From an uncultured Sphingomonadales bacterium (GTDB lineage: Bacteria > Pseudomonadota > Alphaproteobacteria > Sphingomonadales > Sphingomonadaceae), in the NCBI GenBank assembly GCA_903893935.1, contig CAITOD010000131.1, forward strand, positions 1 to 9,080: a DNA stretch of 9,080 nt, written 5' to 3'. Positions 1 through 5,995 of this stretch are shown here, one piece after another; position 1 is the first letter of the stretch; every line of letters starts with the position of its first letter. Under the pieces are notes generated by a model that searched no databases, was not told the DNA's origin, and was given only the letters and a program-made list of their open reading frames with translations. The position numbers were made by a program, and so were the translations under genes.

Positions 1-45
1 CAAAAGAACGCGCTCACGCAAATCCATCGAATAGGGTCTGACCAT
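1..45 (-). CDS. IS630-family transposase, N-terminal fragment (runs off the left edge)
   Basis: Reading leftwards from an ATG at 45-43, the 15 visible codons give MVRPYSMDLRERVLL. This matches the typical opening of IS630-family transposases in alphaproteobacteria (M-x-R-P-Y-S-x-D-L-R-E-R-V), which leads into a helix-turn-helix DNA-binding domain. A good Shine-Dalgarno, GGAGG (complement of 56-60), sits 10 nt upstream of the ATG. The catalytic DDE part lies outside the window, so intactness cannot be judged. The protein would catalyse cut-and-paste transposition into TA targets. The call rests on a short but distinctive N-terminus, plus terminal-repeat-like sequence between it and the flanking gene. 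Confidence 0.75.
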   Translation of the reverse strand, partial: MVRPYSMDLRERVLL

Positions 46-109
46 GCCGCGCTGGCCTCCAATCCCAGCACTCAGCTTGAATCAGAAAACTTTCAACTTG
101 GGAATCCCC
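1..109 (-). mobile_element. End of an IS630-family insertion sequence (5' side of transposase)
   Basis: The segment contains the transposase start (45) and about 60 bp of leader holding a terminal-repeat-like stretch around 75-109 (on the minus strand GGGGATTCCCAAGTTGAAAG, then TTTTCTGATTCAA). IS630 elements insert at TA; a TA at 110-111 is the likeliest junction, placing the element end at about 109. This is 28 bp beyond the stop codon of the neighbouring acyltransferase. Only one end is visible, so neither the inverted repeat nor the exact boundary can be confirmed from this window. Confidence 0.6.
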
Positions 110-137
110 TATCGAGTCAATCAAATGCCATCACGCT

Positions 138-2219
138 CTAAAGCGATGCCGCAGTCCCGGGTGAGCGCCGCGTCGCCATGGCAGCATCGTAAACCCTCAG
201 AAATGACGGCGTCACCAGGCTGTTGCCATAACTGCTGATGTGATTGTCGTCGAACAACAGCGGATGTTCACCCTGCATCGCCGGGCAGATGGCGCCGGGG
301 CAAAGGACCGGAAACGGGTCCCACACTGTGACGTTGGCGTGGCCCTCGCCGATCTGCCCGATCGCATCGACAATGGGCGCACGATAGCGCAACAAGGTCG
401 CGCGCGGAACTGTCAGTCCGCCGGCGCAATCAGGATTGGCGCGATTGAACACATCGACGCAGCGAAACACCGGGGCGGCCATCACCGGTGGCGGCAATTC
501 AAAGATGATCTGCGCGCCGGTTCGGGCAAGACGTTCGACCAGCATCTTCGCCTCGTCAAACGCAATGGCATTGACGACAATACGATGGTCGGTCGCCGCA
601 CTGGTCGCCTGACGCATATTCTCGTCGTCATTGGGGTCGAACAGCTTTGCCAGCCGCAGCGAAGTCAGCACGATGGCGTCGCCGGGCTTTGCCTCGGCCA
701 TCACGTCTGCCAGGTGTGTGCTCCGGACCATCTGGCAATCGGGCCAGTCCGCCTCGTCAGGTTGCAGCAGCCCGGCGACGGGGCAACCGCCCTTGGCCAT
801 CAATTCGACATCGACATGGCGCTCTCGCGCTACGTTTTCGAACAAGTGCTGGTAGGAGATCGCGTGCGAATCGCCGAGCACATACATGCGACCCGGGTTC
901 GGCGCTGCGCCGGGGCACGGCGTGGGCACGATCGAAAGATGAAAGGCGCCGTGGCGTGTAACCGTCACGCTGCACGGTCCGGCGCCGGCCGCAACCGGAT
1001 CGCTTTCAGGATACCATTCGGCATAATTGCGCATGGCTTTGGTGAGGCTGATCGTCGTGTTCAGACCGGCGACCCCCCAGGCGATCGCGGCAGCCATCGT
1101 GATCGACGCCAACCCTGCGAAGACCACCGACCGGTTGGCTCCCAGGCGGTTCCCGGCGAACTGCTGCGCCGGCACTTCGACATAGGCATATGATGCCGCA
1201 GCAGCAACGAACGTGGCCGCGACAGCGGCGATATCAGTGGTCAGCGAACCCAGTCCGCACGTCCACCGCATCAGGGTGAAAATCGGCCAGTGCCACAGAT
1301 AAAGCGAATAGGACAACAAGCCGATGTTGACGGCAACCCGCGTGGCCAGCGGTTTCAGCAGCCAGGGCAGATCGCGATCGCTGGTCACTGCGAATATCAG
1401 AAAGCCGGTGCCAAACACGCCCGGGATCGCCCAGGGAAACGGAAAATGCACCGGTTCGGCCCAGACCATCGATATGGCAATGCCGGCAAGACCCAGCAAA
1501 GCGCTCCGCAATGGCGTAAGCCATGCGATGATCGTTTCACGGTGGCGTTCATCGATGAAGTTGATACTTGCGCCCACGCCCAGTTCCCAGAACCGGCTTG
1601 GCAGCATGAAATAGGCATAGCGGGGATGCCCGACGCTCACCATCGCGCAGTGAACAAGCGACAGCGCGGTGAGAGCGAGCACCAGCAGCTTGCATCCATC
1701 TGCGATCCTGCGGTTTTGGGCATGAATGGCCGGGTAGATCAGCAGCGGAAACAAGAGATAGAACTGTTCCTCCACCGCCAGTGACCACGTGTGCGTAAAG
1801 GGGTTCAATTCTGATCTTGGCGCGAAATAGCCCGCCGCGTGGACCAGCACAAAGTTGCTCGCCCCGAAGAAGGCCGCCAGACCGGTGTCGGTAGACGTGG
1901 TGCTGACCCACGACGCCGGGACCAGCAGCGTCGACAGCAGAAATGTGCCAAGCAGGCAGACGACCAGCGCAGGAACGATGCGACGAAACCGCCGTGCATA
2001 GAACGCGGCGAGAAAAGCCGGCAGGTTCAAGGCATGATCGCGCGTCATCGATCCGGTGACAACGAAACCGGAAATCACGAAAAAGATATCGACGCCAATA
2101 AAGCCGCCGGGAAGGAGCCCGTGGTCGAGATGATACAGGATGACCGAAAGCACGGCAACAGCGCGCAATCCATCGACCGCGGGGATATAGGGCCGACCCA
2201 CCACATGACGTTGTCGCAC
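138..2219 (-). CDS. Acyltransferase 3 family protein with C-terminal SGNH domain (polysaccharide O-acyltransferase, OafA-like)
   Basis: This is a 693-residue two-domain enzyme that probably transfers acetyl or another acyl group from the cytoplasm to a cell-surface or exported glycan. The N-terminal AT3 domain (about 10-370) starts with VDGLRAVAVLSVILYH (catalytic-type His30), followed by the FIGVDIFFVISGF motif, YARRFRRIVPAL and the HTWSLAVEEQFYLLFPLL signature, with about ten hydrophobic membrane segments. The C-terminal periplasmic SGNH hydrolase-like domain has block I GDSH (Ser451) and a closing DDNH (Asp657, His660), so the catalytic triad is present. I chose the GTG at 2217-2219 because AGGAGA lies 5 nt upstream (2225-2230). 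The longer reading from GTG 2282 adds 21 residues and has no visible Shine-Dalgarno. It is the last gene of the leftward group, and its stop lies just inside an IS630 junction. The context suggests exopolysaccharide decoration, as ExoZ does for succinoglycan; ExoZ lacks the SGNH half. O-antigen is an alternative target. Confidence 0.9.
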   Translation of the reverse strand: MRQRHVVGRPYIPAVDGLRAVAVLSVILYHLDHGLLPGGFIGVDIFFVISGFVVTGSMTRDHALNLPAFLAAFYARRFRRIVPALVVCLLGTFLLSTLLVPASWVSTTSTDTGLAAFFGASNFVLVHAAGYFAPRSELNPFTHTWSLAVEEQFYLLFPLLIYPAIHAQNRRIADGCKLLVLALTALSLVHCAMVSVGHPRYAYFMLPSRFWELGVGASINFIDERHRETIIAWLTPLRSALLGLAGIAISMVWAEPVHFPFPWAIPGVFGTGFLIFAVTSDRDLPWLLKPLATRVAVNIGLLSYSLYLWHWPIFTLMRWTCGLGSLTTDIAAVAATFVAAAASYAYVEVPAQQFAGNRLGANRSVVFAGLASITMAAAIAWGVAGLNTTISLTKAMRNYAEWYPESDPVAAGAGPCSVTVTRHGAFHLSIVPTPCPGAAPNPGRMYVLGDSHAISYQHLFENVARERHVDVELMAKGGCPVAGLLQPDEADWPDCQMVRSTHLADVMAEAKPGDAIVLTSLRLAKLFDPNDDENMRQATSAATDHRIVVNAIAFDEAKMLVERLARTGAQIIFELPPPVMAAPVFRCVDVFNRANPDCAGGLTVPRATLLRYRAPIVDAIGQIGEGHANVTVWDPFPVLCPGAICPAMQGEHPLLFDDNHISSYGNSLVTPSFLRVYDAAMATRRSPGTAASL

Positions 2220-2384
2220 GAACTTCTCCTGGACACCCGCGCGGGGCACTCGTGACATGGCCGCGACCACGGCCGCATTCACAACAACATGTTAGCGCTC
2301 AAGGCAAGTGCGCGTTCCCGAGAGCTTCGACCCGCAACGGGCCAAATTGATCCGTCCGGCCCGGCAGAAGCGGATGTCTCGGGG
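2220..2384. other. 165-bp gap between the GH16 and acyltransferase genes
   Basis: The gap is shorter than 300 bases but wide for genes in one operon. Apart from the Shine-Dalgarno at 2225-2230, I see only a weak 5-bp stem (ATCCG/CGGAT, near 2350-2376) without a T-tract. No convincing terminator or promoter is visible, so co-transcription with GH16 is plausible but not shown. Confidence 0.4.
2225..2230 (-). promoter_or_regulatory. Ribosome binding site deciding the acyltransferase start
   Basis: The minus strand reads AGGAGA, then AGTTC, then GTG at 2219. This is the only strong Shine-Dalgarno in this interval and it favours the internal GTG over the longer GTG start at 2282. It also leaves a conventional AT3 N-terminus with the VDGLR motif about 15 residues in. 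Confidence 0.6.
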
Positions 2385-3350
2385 CTACTTTGCCGGCACT
2401 GGCTTGCAATCTGCCGGCGGCAGGTTGCCATCGGCGCCGAACCCGTTGCGCCCGGCCGTCGGCAGGGACCACCACCGCACATAGTTGACGTCCATCGTCA
2501 TTGGCGAGGCGGTGCTGCTATCGGGTGCATGCGCCCAGCCACCCACGGCCAGATTGAGGATTGGATACATTGCCTGGTGCATGTCGGACGGTGTCGCAAA
2601 GCAGGCGGTCCGTTTGCGATCGACATAGAAGCTGATCCAGTCGGGCTGCCAGAGCACACCATACGTATGGAAACCCAGCGTAATGGGAGTTTTGACACCC
2701 GGATGCGGCGGCGGATCATGCGGCTGGGTGTGGAGCGTCTGATGCGCGATACCGTCACCGGGAATTTCGAGAATATCAATTTCCGGCGGCCAGCCGCGCT
2801 TGACCGGAAGCAGCCAGAACGCCGGCCAGCCGCTGGAATTGCCGTCCCAGCGCAGCCGTGTCTCGATATATCCGTAGAGGATGGACTTCCGGCTGCGCAG
2901 CAAAGTCGATACCCAACCGGCCCGTTGCAAGGCGGCGATAACCGCTGCATTCGGCTGTTCGCGCGCAATCAGCGCGTCAACCCGCGCCCGGTCGGCCGGG
3001 GTCATCCGTTGCGCGCCAAGCTTTATTTCATGCTGGTGCCATGACAGGAGGTCGCGACCGAAATAGGTCTGGTCGATATAGACCTCGACTTCGTGATTGC
3101 CATAAAGGAGACGATTGCCGATCGCATTGGCCACCGGTTCATAGCCGCGCACCCATTCGGGCGGCTCGGGCCGATCAACGAATTCGTCGGCCCATTCGGG
3201 GTTCGTTGCAAGCAGGGGCGCAATCGCCGGGTCAGCCGGGCCTGTCGCGATGGATGCGCGCTGTTTGCCGGGGGCCAGCGCAAATGCACCGACGCCAAGC
3301 GCACCGGCGATCAGCAATACCAGTTTCACGCGATGGGCGGCTCTGGGCAT
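2385..3350 (-). CDS. Secreted glycoside hydrolase family 16 protein (endo-beta-glucanase/glycanase-like)
   Basis: The product is 321 residues. A Sec-type signal peptide covers residues 1-26 (basic start, hydrophobic core LVLLIAGALGVGAFALA, likely cleavage after Ala26), so it acts in the periplasm or outside the cell. The GH16 fold runs from about 53 to 315. The catalytic motif E190-I-D-I-L-E195 is complete: Glu190 nucleophile, Asp192 assistant, Glu195 acid/base. It is the beta-bulge form (ExDxxE) seen in laminarinase-like members. Other family marks are GWPAFWLLP (174-182), FHTYGVLWQPDWISFYVD and ILNLAVGG. A charged, Ala-rich helical stretch at about 116-145 interrupts the usual strand order. 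The ATG at 3350 is preferred, with AGGA 4 nt upstream, over an upstream TTG at 3377 that has no Shine-Dalgarno. In exopolysaccharide loci such enzymes (for example ExoK) cleave nascent polymer; substrate specificity cannot be read from the sequence. Confidence 0.9.
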   Translation of the reverse strand: MPRAAHRVKLVLLIAGALGVGAFALAPGKQRASIATGPADPAIAPLLATNPEWADEFVDRPEPPEWVRGYEPVANAIGNRLLYGNHEVEVYIDQTYFGRDLLSWHQHEIKLGAQRMTPADRARVDALIAREQPNAAVIAALQRAGWVSTLLRSRKSILYGYIETRLRWDGNSSGWPAFWLLPVKRGWPPEIDILEIPGDGIAHQTLHTQPHDPPPHPGVKTPITLGFHTYGVLWQPDWISFYVDRKRTACFATPSDMHQAMYPILNLAVGGWAHAPDSSTASPMTMDVNYVRWWSLPTAGRNGFGADGNLPPADCKPVPAK

Positions 3351-3420
3351 CGTATCCTGTCCGTGAAGGAAAACCAACCAAATTTAAGGACTTGTCGCTC
3401 TTGCTCACGGCGTGCAAGGG

Positions 3421-3437
3421 CCGGGCGCCACGCCCGG
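3421..3437. repeat. Hairpin (7-bp perfect stem, 3-nt loop) between glycosyltransferase and GH16 genes
   Basis: CCGGGCG and CGCCCGG form a perfect GC-only stem around CCA. On the plus strand it is followed directly by TTTT (3438-3441), the shape of a short intrinsic terminator pointing rightwards, against the direction of the local genes. In the leftward mRNA the hairpin lies about 70 nt upstream of the GH16 start and has no U-tract after it. It may block antisense transcription, stabilise or process the mRNA, or separate expression of the two halves of the gene group. Confidence 0.55.
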
Positions 3438-3473
3438 TTTTCCGCACCCCGGTTTTCCGCACCCCGGTTTTCT
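3433..3473. repeat. Three tandem copies of a 15-bp repeat after the glycosyltransferase stop
   Basis: Two perfect copies of CCCGGTTTTCCGCAC lie at 3433-3447 and 3448-3462, followed by a third copy from 3463 that keeps only its first ten bases. The third copy abuts the TAG stop (3474-3472) of the glycosyltransferase, and the first copy supplies the right arm of the 3421-3437 hairpin. A perfect short array like this suggests recent slippage or duplication. It is too short and lacks the spacers needed for a CRISPR. Confidence 0.85.
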
Positions 3474-4620
3474 AGGCCGGGCGGCCATGTCGCGCCAGAA
3501 CTTTGCGGTAAAGTGCCAAAGTCTGCTCGCCGATCTGGTCCCAGCCCGACATTTCTGCGCTCCGCGCCGGAACCCGGCCAATGCTGTCGATCAGCGCCGT
3601 CGCAAGCTCCGCCGGATTGCCGGGTTCGACCAGACAGCCGAGTGTGTCATCATGCCCGATCACGTCGGCAAAGGCGCCAAGATTGCTGGCAATCAGCCAG
3701 CGATTGAGGCCGCTGACCAGAAACAGCACGCCGCTCGCCTCGATGGCGCGATAAGGGAATACAAAGCTGTCGGCACTCCCGAGCAAGTCGGCCATGGCCT
3801 GTTCGTCGAGCCGCCTGGGTATCATCTGCAGCAGCGGCGCGCCCAGGCCCAAGGCCTCGGCACGTTGCACCAGCGGGGCGATATCGAACAGCGGATCGCC
3901 CGCGACAATCACTTCAAGGCGCTGACGATCCGTGCCGGACAACAGCCCGAGCGCCTCGATCAGCACATCGATGCCCTTGTAGCTTTGAAGGCGGCCGAAC
4001 AGCACGACACGCCAGCGATCGGACTGGCGGCTGGCCGATGCTTGCGGCAAGCGGCGCAGCGCGAGCGGGCCATGGGCAATCACACTGATTGCATCGGTGC
4101 GCGCGCCGCGCGCGATCAGGCTGGCCCGCGCGCCTTCGGTATGGACGATCAGATGATCGGCTGCGGCGAACAAACGGTCGAACCCGCGCCGCTGCAGCGC
4201 GCTGACGCCCGCCCCGTTGAACGGCGTGACATCGTGCACGGTCAGCACCACGGGCCGTTCGCGTCGGATGCGCTGCATTGCAGCAATGTCGAACATCGGC
4301 ATGATCGCCCACTGGAAATGGACCAGATCGAAGCCGCCGCTCAGCGCCAGTCGCTCGATCCGGCGCAAATCGAGCAAATGTTCGCAGCCCTTTATCACGC
4401 GGCCGACCAGACCGGTGCGGCGGTTGCGTCCGTCGCTCAGCCGATAGCAGGTCAGCGAGGGCTCGCCGGGGGGGAGGTCGGCTTCTTCCTGCCGGCGCAG
4501 GCCTCTGGTCGCCCAGGCCACACGCACCCCTGCAGCAGCCAGTCCTGCGGTCAGTGCCGCATCATAGGGGGCGGTAAACAGCGACGGATCGACTTGCAGC
4601 ACGCTAGGCGCATTTCGCAT
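3472..4620 (-). CDS. Glycosyltransferase, family 4-like (GT-B fold)
   Basis: The product has 382 residues, the usual length for a GT4 enzyme. It would transfer a sugar from an NDP-sugar to a lipid-linked glycan at the inner face of the cytoplasmic membrane. The N-terminal Rossmann half shows LTAGLAAAGVRVAWATRG, FDLVHFQWA and VLTVHDVTPFNG. The C-terminal donor-binding half has WRVVLFGRLQSYKGIDVLIEAL, VIVAGDP, the E-rich loop FPYRAIEASGVLF and a late LVEPGNPAELATAL. The EX7E motif is incomplete: Glu294 is present, but the second position (302) is Val. PYRxIxxSGVLF variants are, from memory, a recognised GT4 subgroup, so it is probably still active. It starts at ATG 4620, 36 bp downstream of the sugar transferase stop, with no strong Shine-Dalgarno; this spacing points to one transcript. 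Sugar donor and linkage cannot be inferred. Confidence 0.88.
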   Translation of the reverse strand: MRNAPSVLQVDPSLFTAPYDAALTAGLAAAGVRVAWATRGLRRQEEADLPPGEPSLTCYRLSDGRNRRTGLVGRVIKGCEHLLDLRRIERLALSGGFDLVHFQWAIMPMFDIAAMQRIRRERPVVLTVHDVTPFNGAGVSALQRRGFDRLFAAADHLIVHTEGARASLIARGARTDAISVIAHGPLALRRLPQASASRQSDRWRVVLFGRLQSYKGIDVLIEALGLLSGTDRQRLEVIVAGDPLFDIAPLVQRAEALGLGAPLLQMIPRRLDEQAMADLLGSADSFVFPYRAIEASGVLFLVSGLNRWLIASNLGAFADVIGHDDTLGCLVEPGNPAELATALIDSIGRVPARSAEMSGWDQIGEQTLALYRKVLARHGRPA

Positions 4621-4656
4621 CGACCAGACCCGGGAAAAATCAGCAGCGCGCGAGAC

Positions 4657-5364
4657 CTATCGGGCCCCTTTGGCGAGCACAATCACCGGGATCGTCGCGA
4701 ACAGAATCTTCAGATAGATCTTGAGGCAGAAAGTCTGACTGAACACCGTGTCAAGCGCAACGCGGCGTTGATAGGTTGTCGCGTTGCGACCGCTCACCTG
4801 CCAAAGCCCGGTAATCCCCGGCTTCATGCTGCAATAGTGAATGAAATAGCGGCCATAGCGGGGAATTTCAGCCGCAACGATCGGCCGCGGCCCGACCAGG
4901 CTCATCTCGCCGCGCAGCACGTTGAACAGCTGGGGAAGCTCATCGAGGCTGCTCTTGCGCAGGAACGCACCGATCGAAATGATCCGCGGGTCGTTTACGA
5001 GTTTGTGGTCGCGCTGCCATTGAATGCGCGACTGCGGGCAGGTCTTGAGCAATTCTTGCAGCCGCTCGTCGGCATTGCAAACCATGGTCCTGAACTTGAT
5101 GCACCCGAACGTCTTGCCACCTTTGCCGATGCGGCGATGCACGAACATGATCGGACCGGGATCGGTGACAAAGATCGCCAACGCGATAAACAGCATAAGC
5201 GGAAGGAAGCAGACGAGCGCCAGTGACGCGATGATGATGTCGGCGATGCGGATCAGGCGGGCTTCGCTTTCTGCGCTCAGCAGGCGTTCATTCACCGGGA
5301 TCTCAAACTCCGCGAGATCGAGTGCGGAAGCCAAAGAACGGGTGACGTTGTCCATATCGGTCAC
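4657..5364 (-). CDS. Initiating sugar-phosphate transferase, short WbaP/ExoY type (polyprenyl-phosphate glycosyl-1-phosphate transferase)
   Basis: This 235-residue membrane enzyme would start repeat-unit synthesis by moving a hexose-1-phosphate from a UDP-sugar to undecaprenyl phosphate. One hydrophobic segment (about 40-66) contains Pro55, as in the re-entrant membrane helix of this superfamily. The catalytic domain carries K90-F-R-T-M94, the Asp141-Glu142 pair in DELPQ, SLVGPRP (155-161) and [12 protein letters not shown] (183-194). It lacks the N-terminal four-helix domain of WbaP and GumD, and so resembles ExoY/PssA and WbaP's C-terminal half. The start GTG 5364 has GGAG 9 nt upstream (5374-5377); an ATG three codons in is the alternative. 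It heads the leftward gene group, 36 bp before the glycosyltransferase. Whether the sugar is glucose, galactose or another hexose cannot be decided from motifs. Confidence 0.93.
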   Translation of the reverse strand: MTDMDNVTRSLASALDLAEFEIPVNERLLSAESEARLIRIADIIIASLALVCFLPLMLFIALAIFVTDPGPIMFVHRRIGKGGKTFGCIKFRTMVCNADERLQELLKTCPQSRIQWQRDHKLVNDPRIISIGAFLRKSSLDELPQLFNVLRGEMSLVGPRPIVAAEIPRYGRYFIHYCSMKPGITGLWQVSGRNATTYQRRVALDTVFSQTFCLKIYLKILFATIPVIVLAKGAR

Positions 5365-5400
5365 TGTCCGCTACTCCACACCAAGGAATTCCAAACAGAA

Positions 5401-5424
5401 GTACCCGGCCCGGGCGCCGGGTAC
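5401..5424 (-). promoter_or_regulatory. Strong hairpin in the leader of the sugar transferase gene
   Basis: GTACCCGGC (5401-5409) and GCCGGGTAC (5416-5424) form a perfect 9-bp stem with a 6-nt loop. In the leftward transcript it ends about 36 nt before the GTG start and is followed by TTCTGTTT, which is only weakly T-rich. It may be an attenuator, an mRNA stabiliser or a translation-control element. As a plain terminator the T-tract is poor. The region continues unbroken into the gene's Shine-Dalgarno. Confidence 0.5.
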
Positions 5425-5480
5425 GGTTCTCGAAGCAGATACGCGTCGACTCGGTCAGCACGCCCAACTTCATCGGCCGC

Positions 5481-5501
5481 CGTCATCTCACTGTGATGAC
5501 G
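5481..5501. repeat. Inverted repeat CGTCATC-N7-GATGACG
   Basis: Two perfect 7-bp arms lie at 5481-5487 and 5495-5501, separated by TCACTGT. The size and spacing suit either a dimeric regulator's operator or a small RNA hairpin in the sugar transferase leader, about 120 bp upstream of its start. No regulator is identified. Confidence 0.4.
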
Positions 5502-5561
5502 ATTGCCAAAGTCGCCGGGGTCTGAACGGAAAGGCATAACCCGGTAACCGCAACAAGTTCC

Positions 5562-5583
5562 AAATCTGACAGAAATCTGACGA
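5562..5583 (-). promoter_or_regulatory. 11-bp direct repeat resembling a PhoB (pho) box
   Basis: AAATCTGACAG and AAATCTGACGA follow each other with an exact 11-bp period (5562-5572 and 5573-5583). Read on the minus strand, toward the sugar transferase, this gives TCGTCAG-ATTT-CTGTCAG-ATTT. It has the layout of a pho box: two 7-bp CTGTCAT-like units split by a 4-bp AT-rich spacer. One unit matches that consensus at six of seven bases, the other less well. OmpR-class response regulators generally use such one-helical-turn direct repeats. The site lies about 200 bp upstream of the start, which allows an activator position if the promoter is between 5450 and 5560. Regulation by phosphate is inference. 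Confidence 0.35.
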
Positions 5584-5995
5584 AAGCCGCGCCGTTGTGA
5601 CGGACGCCCCCGCGACTGATCCCTTTTGCCGCGTAGCAGCATAATCGAAGTTCACGATTCGCTAAACCAAAGATGCCTGTCTTTGTAGGCGGGGGTGTTT
5701 CAAATCGGGTCGAATTGCGGGCAACCATCTCTCCTCGCAGGCCTTGCAGTGGCTCGGCCAGGCGGGGTTTTGCGCGAATTTGCGCGCTTTCGCGATGCCA
5801 TTGCGCAATCCCATGGCGTGGCCGGTCCGAACCCCGATGGCGCCGAATCGTGACATTAATACGGTCAACCGCTTTGCCCCGGCCAACGGCCGACGGGCCG
5901 GAAAAATCATTCCGCACCCGCAATACGCATAACGCCGGGCATCGCCTCGCAAATCGGGCGGATTAACGCCATTTCAACCATCAGACTTTAGCAAG

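Larger units (their letters stand above)
5365..5995. other. 631-bp divergent intergenic region between the polysaccharide and secretion genes
   Basis: Starts of the leftward exopolysaccharide genes and the rightward secretion pair flank this region, so it should hold promoters for both. I see a 9-bp-stem hairpin (5401-5424), a 7-bp inverted repeat (5481-5501), an 11-bp direct repeat (5562-5583), a pair of 10-bp GCGC-containing units (5771-5790) and a 10-bp palindrome (5800-5809). ORFs crossing it, including a 146-codon one on the minus strand (5923-5483), give Arg-rich translations with no family resemblance. I could not fix a convincing -35/-10 pair on either strand. Confidence 0.6.

Noticed and set aside
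240..1193. Plus-strand ORF of 317 codons antisense to the acyltransferase
   Set aside because: It is a composition artefact opposite a gene with intact AT3 and SGNH motifs; nothing in the translation is recognisable.
3351..3377. TTG start giving a GH16 protein nine residues longer
   Set aside because: It has no Shine-Dalgarno and places extra residues before a normal signal peptide; the ATG at 3350 has AGGA just upstream.
3433..3473. Possible CRISPR or larger repeat array
   Set aside because: There are only three contiguous copies of a 15-bp unit, with no spacers; it is a simple tandem repeat.
3412..5226. Plus-strand ORF of 604 codons antisense to the glycosyltransferase and sugar transferase genes
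   Set aside because: The translation is Gln/His/Arg-rich with no motif or membrane pattern. It mirrors the codon bias of two well-recognised genes on the other strand and crosses their intergenic gap.
5849..5880. GTGACA-like -35 element upstream of the secretion genes
   Set aside because: No acceptable -10 hexamer follows at 16-18 bp, and the match alone is too common in this sequence to annotate a promoter.
5878..5905. GC-rich stem (CCGGCC/GGCCGG) next to AAAAA as a terminator
   Set aside because: The run is A rather than T on the plus strand, and on the minus strand the T-run precedes the stem, so it does not have terminator geometry in either direction.
5483..5923. Minus-strand ORF of 146 codons within the divergent intergenic region
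   Set aside because: The product is Arg-rich, has no recognisable domain and no Shine-Dalgarno, and would place coding sequence over the operator-like repeats; it is more likely non-coding.
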